The translations under genes were made by a program, and so were the position numbers. From contig JALHNZ010000012.1 in assembly GCA_022843265.1 (NCBI GenBank), forward strand, positions 1-64,000: 64,000 bases of DNA. The letters are read 5' to 3'. The stretch is from Gemmatimonadaceae bacterium. Lineage in GTDB: Bacteria; Gemmatimonadota; Gemmatimonadetes; Gemmatimonadales; Gemmatimonadaceae. Below the pieces are notes generated by a model, which ran no database searches, was not told where the DNA came from, and saw only the letters and a list, made by a program, of their open reading frames with translations. Shown here piece after piece: positions 60,081 to 64,000 of this stretch. The stretch's first letter is position 1. Every line of letters begins with the position of its first letter.

Positions 60081-61463
60081 TTGCTCGCCGCGCTGCGCGC
60101 GTTTGGACGGAACGCGACGTCGTTCCAGCTGCTCGAGCGCGACTTTCTGGTGTGGCGGGATGTTGACGCGAGCAAGACAAGCGAGGTCGTGACCACGACG
60201 CTCCGCGACGCGCCAATCGCCGCGGTCGGTTACGTCGACACCGGCCCCGCCTGGGTGGCCGGCGGCGAGCCTGTCGCTCGGGAAGACGATGTACATATCG
60301 TCGCCGAACGTTTCCTCGAAGCCGCGCGACGCGCCGGAAAACGGGCGGCGTTTTTCGCAACCGAAGGACGGCTGGTGACGTCGCCGCGATTTGAGCGATT
60401 GCTGCTTGGCGAACAACCCGTGTGGGACCCGGCCGCATGGCCCGACACGGTGCGCGCGTCGCGCTCGCTGCGGTCGCAGATCAAACGCGCGGCTGGCAAA
60501 CGGGTCGCTGTGCGACGTGTGCACGCCGCAGACGTAGCGGCGGGCACCACGCTGCGCGATGAACTCGACCGGCTGATCCGGCGCTGGCAAGCCACGCGGG
60601 CCATGGCGCCGATGGGATTTCTGGTGCGTGTAGAACCGTTCACACACGCCGACGAGCGACGGCTGTTTGTGGCCGAACGAGACGGGCAGCTGGTGGCGCT
60701 GCTCTCCATGGCACCCGTATACGCACGCAACGGCTGGTTGTTTGAAGACCTGCTTCGTGATCCTGCCGCCCCCAATGGCACCACTGAACTGCTGGTCGAC
60801 GCGGGCATGCGCGACATCGCGAACGATGGCTCGCGATGGGCGACGCTCGGACTCGCTCCCCTCGCTGGCCCTGTCACGCCGCTGCTCGCGCGCGTCCGCA
60901 CGTTGAGCACGCCGTTTTTCAACTTCGCCGGATTGCAGGCGTTCAAAGCCAAGCTGCGCCCACATACGTGGGAGCCGATCTGGTTGGCGTATCCAGCGGG
61001 CACGGCATGGTGGCGTGCGCTGCTCGACGCACTCACGGCGTTTGCGGGCGGTTCACTGTTGCGGTTTGCGTGGGAAACGCTGCGCCGAGGACCGCGCCCT
61101 GTGCTCGTGGCGATGACGGCGCTGCTTGTGCCGTGGACCATCACACTGGGCCTGCTCGATACCGCGCGATGGTTTCCGGAGCCTTGGATGCAGCGTGCGT
61201 GGGTCACGTTTGACGCACTGCTGTGCGTGGCACTCGTGATGCTGATTTCGCGCTGGCGTGGCTGGCTCGGTACGCTGGTTGCAATGGCCGTCACGGCTGA
61301 CGCGCTGACGACACTGGTGCAAGCCATCACGTGGTATGGTCCACGCGCTGCTACCATCACCGACTGGTTGTTGATCGCGATGGTGTGCACGGCACCCATG
61401 CTTGCCGCGGTGGTGCTATGGGGCACAGTAGCCAGACATCGCGTGAGCGAAGCACGAGTGTAA
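60081..61463 (+). CDS. MprF-like lysyltransferase-domain membrane protein (DUF2156)
   Basis: 460 residues from TTG 60081. The N-terminal 310 residues match the GNAT-type synthase domain of MprF (DUF2156): RAGKRAAFFATEGRLV, LRSQIKRAAGKRVAVRRVHA, NGTTELLVDAGMRDIANDGS and FFNFAGLQAFKAKLRPHTWE. The C-terminal 140 residues hold about four membrane helices. The order (synthase then membrane part) is reversed relative to classical MprF and lacks its flippase. It may aminoacylate or otherwise modify a membrane lipid. Confidence 0.78.
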   Translation: MLAALRAFGRNATSFQLLERDFLVWRDVDASKTSEVVTTTLRDAPIAAVGYVDTGPAWVAGGEPVAREDDVHIVAERFLEAARRAGKRAAFFATEGRLVTSPRFERLLLGEQPVWDPAAWPDTVRASRSLRSQIKRAAGKRVAVRRVHAADVAAGTTLRDELDRLIRRWQATRAMAPMGFLVRVEPFTHADERRLFVAERDGQLVALLSMAPVYARNGWLFEDLLRDPAAPNGTTELLVDAGMRDIANDGSRWATLGLAPLAGPVTPLLARVRTLSTPFFNFAGLQAFKAKLRPHTWEPIWLAYPAGTAWWRALLDALTAFAGGSLLRFAWETLRRGPRPVLVAMTALLVPWTITLGLLDTARWFPEPWMQRAWVTFDALLCVALVMLISRWRGWLGTLVAMAVTADALTTLVQAITWYGPRAATITDWLLIAMVCTAPMLAAVVLWGTVARHRVSEARV

Positions 61464-61787
61464 CTGCCGCGTATCGCGTTGGGTACGCGAGTTGACGCGC
61501 GTCTTACGGCGAGCTCGGGTCAGCGACGTGGCAGTTCCAGAACATCTCGTTGCGATCCAACGAGCGTTCGGGAGGGTGCTTGTAGTTTTCGCGTCTTTCG
61601 CGCTCTTCGCGCCTTCCTGTGCCCTTCACGTTCGGTTAGTACAAAGTCCGCCGCACGATCCGAAGTGGACGGCACACGTTGTACCAAGTGCAGGTGAAGG
61701 GCACAGGAAGGCGCGAAGAGCGCGAAGGACGCGAAAACTGCAACAGATTGTAGGGGCTTGAAGCAAGCCACTCAATCATCGCGGGTG
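61464..61787. other. Intergenic region with large inverted repeat
   Basis: 324 bases between the convergent MprF-like and ClC genes. Apart from the inverted repeat at 61584-61739, it contains a short CGTTGCGATCCAACG hairpin at about 61549-61563. No coding frame is convincing. Confidence 0.6.
61584..61739. repeat. Large inverted repeat with 46-bp arms
   Basis: The left arm (61584-61629) begins AGTTTTCGCGTCTTTCGCGC and the right arm (61694-61739) ends GCGCGAAGGACGCGAAAACT; they are reverse complements with a single mismatch. The 64-base loop holds an inner partial dyad (TTAGTACAA and TTGTACCAA). The arms consist of the GCGAAG-type repeat seen at 48-91. Read from either strand, the RNA would form a very stable hairpin. 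It could serve as a bidirectional terminator or be a REPIN-like mobile unit. Confidence 0.88.
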
Positions 61788-63782
61788 CTACCGCTGATGC
61801 GTGCCCGACGGCAGCTCGTACGGCACTTCGTGCGGCACACCCGTCGCAACAGGGGCAGCTGCGGGCCGCTCCAGCAACATCGCGCGTTCTACGACGCGAG
61901 TCAGGTGTGCACGCGTGATCAACCCGAGCAGTTGTCCACTCGGTACCGCCACTACCGGTAACGCGGCAAGGTCGCGGGCGCCCATGCGACGCATCACATC
62001 ATCAAGCGGCGTGTCGAGCGTAACAGCCGGAGTGGATACGGCGAGGTCTGCAACCAACAGCATGGGAAGCGCATCGGCTTGACGCGATGCGCTGGCTAAT
62101 GCACCAACCGGAAGAATGCCCGCGAGTTTGCCGTTTGCGTCAACGACGGGAAACATGGGCTGCGCCGCAAACGCCACACGCGCCAGCACCGTCTCCACAC
62201 GCTCATGTTCGCGCACGACGAGCGGTGCCATGTCACACGCGTCACGCACATGCAAACGCGACAAGACATCACGCTCGTTTTCATGACGCAGCACAATACC
62301 GCGCCGGCGCAGCCAGCCGCTGTACAAATCGTCTTTTTCGTACCGGCGTGCAATCACCAGCGCGAGTCCGGTCACCAGCAGCAGTGGCGGCATGAGTGCG
62401 TAATCGTCGGTGAGTTCAAACACGAGCAGCACGGCGGTGATTGGTGCACCCGTGGCGGCACCAACTACTCCGCCCATGGCCACAAATGCCCACGCCGCGG
62501 GCGTGATCTGCAGTGATGGCATCGCCCACGCGAGTGCACCCGCCAGCGCGCTGCCCGTGGCCGCACCAACGTAGAGCGCTGGTGCAAACAGTCCACCCGA
62601 ACCGCCGCTGCCCAGCGTGAGTGACGTTGCAATGATTTTCGCAAACACCAGCGCGAGCACAATCCACCACGCCGTGCCGGAAAACACTTCGGCCGGAATC
62701 GACAAATGGCCGGGACCAAGCAGCAGTCCACCCGATGCGTACACCAGCAAGCCGACGGCGCCGCCGCCAATTGCCGCGCGCAGTCCCGGATGTTTCACGC
62801 GCTCACGCATGGCTTTGCCAATGCCAAAGTACGAGCGCACAAACAGTACGGTGACCAATCCACACGCCACACCAAGCAGCGGTGGCAATGCGAGCAGCTC
62901 AAACCACGAGCGCGACGGATGCAGCACCGGAATCGGAAACGCCGGATGCACACCGAACACGGCCTGTGAGACAACAGCCGCGGTGACGCTGCTCACAACC
63001 ACAGTGGGAAACGCACGCACATGCAAACCGCCGAGCAACTCTTCAAGCGCAAAAAATGCGCCCGCCAGCGGTGCATTAAAGGCCGCTGAAATCCCGGCGG
63101 CCGTACCAGCACTCACCAGCAATCGTGTACGGTCACGCGAAAACCGAAACACGCGCGAGAGATACGAACCGAGTCCGCCACCCACGACGGCGGCCGGTCC
63201 TTCGCTGCCCACCGATCCACCCGCGCCGAGCGTGATCGCGCTGGCCAGACTGCGCGCGCCCAACGCCTTCATTGGCATGTGCCCACCGTCCTGCGCAACA
63301 CGCCGTTTCAGATCAGGCACGTTGATGCCATCCTCGCCCGGCGCAAACCGTCGCATCACGGCCACGGCGGCCATGAAGCCGAGCGCGGTGATCACCGGGC
63401 GATACACCGGATTTTTTAATGCCTCGACGTTTTGCCCGGGCAGCGACACAAACAGCCAGTAGCTCGCGTCGATCAGCTTGTAGAACACCACGATGCCAAG
63501 CGCCGCGCCAATGCCGATGATCACGGCAAACACCAGCAGCAGCGCATTTTCGCTCACGGCCGTGGTGCTCACCCAGTCAATCAGATCATCCCAGCCACTG
63601 AGCGCTGTTCGGCGCGGACCAAAGGTGACGCGACGCGTCTGCCGCCGAGTTTGTACCAGTACTGAGCGAATCGTGTACGCCGAACGCTGGCCCCACGGTC
63701 CAAGGGCCTCAAGTCGTCGCAGCAGACGATTCAGGATGCGGTCGCTTGCGCGGGGACGAGGCGGCTTCGTCGTCCGGTTCAT
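61788..63782 (-). CDS. ClC-type chloride channel/transporter with CBS domains
   Basis: 664 residues. About 11-12 hydrophobic segments form the ClC core, with the anion-selectivity motifs GSVGSEGPAAVVG (gating Glu present), GSGGSGGLFAPALYVG and the inner GVVGAATGAPITAVLLVFEL. The cytoplasmic C-terminus has two CBS domains (about 520-640; VFPVVDANGKLAGI-like and LPVVAVPSGQLLGLITRAHL) that may bind adenine nucleotides. The gating Glu suggests a Cl-/H+ exchanger rather than a channel. ATG 63782 is preferred over 63821. Confidence 0.93.
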   Translation of the reverse strand: MNRTTKPPRPRASDRILNRLLRRLEALGPWGQRSAYTIRSVLVQTRRQTRRVTFGPRRTALSGWDDLIDWVSTTAVSENALLLVFAVIIGIGAALGIVVFYKLIDASYWLFVSLPGQNVEALKNPVYRPVITALGFMAAVAVMRRFAPGEDGINVPDLKRRVAQDGGHMPMKALGARSLASAITLGAGGSVGSEGPAAVVGGGLGSYLSRVFRFSRDRTRLLVSAGTAAGISAAFNAPLAGAFFALEELLGGLHVRAFPTVVVSSVTAAVVSQAVFGVHPAFPIPVLHPSRSWFELLALPPLLGVACGLVTVLFVRSYFGIGKAMRERVKHPGLRAAIGGGAVGLLVYASGGLLLGPGHLSIPAEVFSGTAWWIVLALVFAKIIATSLTLGSGGSGGLFAPALYVGAATGSALAGALAWAMPSLQITPAAWAFVAMGGVVGAATGAPITAVLLVFELTDDYALMPPLLLVTGLALVIARRYEKDDLYSGWLRRRGIVLRHENERDVLSRLHVRDACDMAPLVVREHERVETVLARVAFAAQPMFPVVDANGKLAGILPVGALASASRQADALPMLLVADLAVSTPAVTLDTPLDDVMRRMGARDLAALPVVAVPSGQLLGLITRAHLTRVVERAMLLERPAAAPVATGVPHEVPYELPSGTHQR

Positions 63783-63935
63783 GTTCGCAATGTAGAGCGC
63801 GTTCCCGCTGAATGGGTGCAAAGCTCGCGCATTGCTCGCATCTTGTAGTGTAGGAGTGCGTGCTGCTCACACATTGCCTGTGACGCGGCACGCGCGTTCG
63901 ATGCAGTCTCACCCACCGACCATACTGAGCGGCTC

Positions 63936-64000
63936 ATGTTCTTGTCTGCACGTCGCACTTTCCTGGCGCTTGCCACACTTGTGAGCGGAGGCTGCATGCC
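63936..64000 (+). CDS. Partial lipoprotein gene at the window edge
   Basis: ATG 63936 opens a frame to the end of the window. It encodes MFLSARRTFLALATLVSGGC, a lipoprotein signal with lipobox SGGC, then MP. Only the signal is visible, so the function cannot be named. It is divergent from the ClC gene. Confidence 0.6.
   Translation, partial: MFLSARRTFLALATLVSGGCM

Noticed and set aside
60230-61426. A 398-codon open frame on the minus strand
   Set aside because: Opposite the MprF-like gene and dominated by Ser/Arg/Ala without motifs; typical of a high-GC antisense frame.

Overview
The window is a high-GC bacterial chromosome segment that contains the replication-origin neighbourhood. dnaN and dnaA read leftward, and rpmH-rnpA-yidD-yidC-mnmE read rightward from the other side of the origin. 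The mix of families (SelO, GWxTD lipoprotein, BlaI/M56 pair with TonB-type repeats, UMF1 transporter, many Thr/Ala-rich lipoproteins, NHL-like propellers) and the GTG-rich starts fit a member of Gemmatimonadota. That assignment is inference from gene content, not from a marker-gene search.

Layout. 1-2046: a perfect 16-bp parS palindrome and parAB. 2079-7497: a tightly overlapping BMP-type nucleoside ABC transporter operon with a Nif3/DUF34 gene inside it. 7525-13306: selO, a Phd/PIN toxin-antitoxin pair, an amino-acid permease, a MutT-type Nudix enzyme, a PEP-mutase-family enzyme and a lipoprotein. 13431-24817: a GH20 hexosaminidase, a BlaI/M56 sensor pair with a candidate operator, an exported SDR, a DinB gene remnant, an extradiol-type dioxygenase with a candidate operator, a lipoprotein, UMF1, a PlsC-like acyltransferase and a type IV pilin. 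25058-35584: polA, a GWxTD lipoprotein, a Ser/Thr kinase coupled to pyrE, a chemoreceptor-like protein, an AraC-type regulator, RNase P RNA and a lipoprotein.

35585-42540 is the accessory part. It holds two copies of an 18-bp palindrome around two coupled small ORFs, a second AraC-type regulator that looks like a paralogue of the first, about 900 bases without a convincing gene, and a co-directional set: a membrane-anchored thioredoxin-fold protein, a 10-codon leader ORF, a Cys-rich exported protein and two propeller-like proteins. This set is the best candidate here for an undescribed system.

42543-49833 is the origin core. The dnaA-dnaN gap carries a DnaA-box-like site, a run of TAG triplets (DnaA-trio-like) and an AT-rich 22-bp palindrome in the same order as in Bacillus subtilis. 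The dnaA-rpmH gap carries a perfect DnaA box inside a dnaA promoter candidate. The rnpA reading frame extends well upstream of any usual start codon. 49871-64000: a third propeller protein, an RHH-type small protein, a GH3/GH29 glycosidase pair, an intradiol-dioxygenase-like secreted protein, YceI, a putative metalloprotease, DUF2225, upp, a DUF4177-like small protein, an MprF-like synthase, a 46-bp-arm inverted repeat and a ClC transporter with CBS domains. A lipoprotein gene runs off the right edge.

Remnants of DinB, AraC and serine-hydrolase genes sit at gene junctions, which suggests repeated deletion of accessory genes. No tRNA, 5S/16S/23S rRNA, CRISPR array, transposase or integrase gene was recognised.
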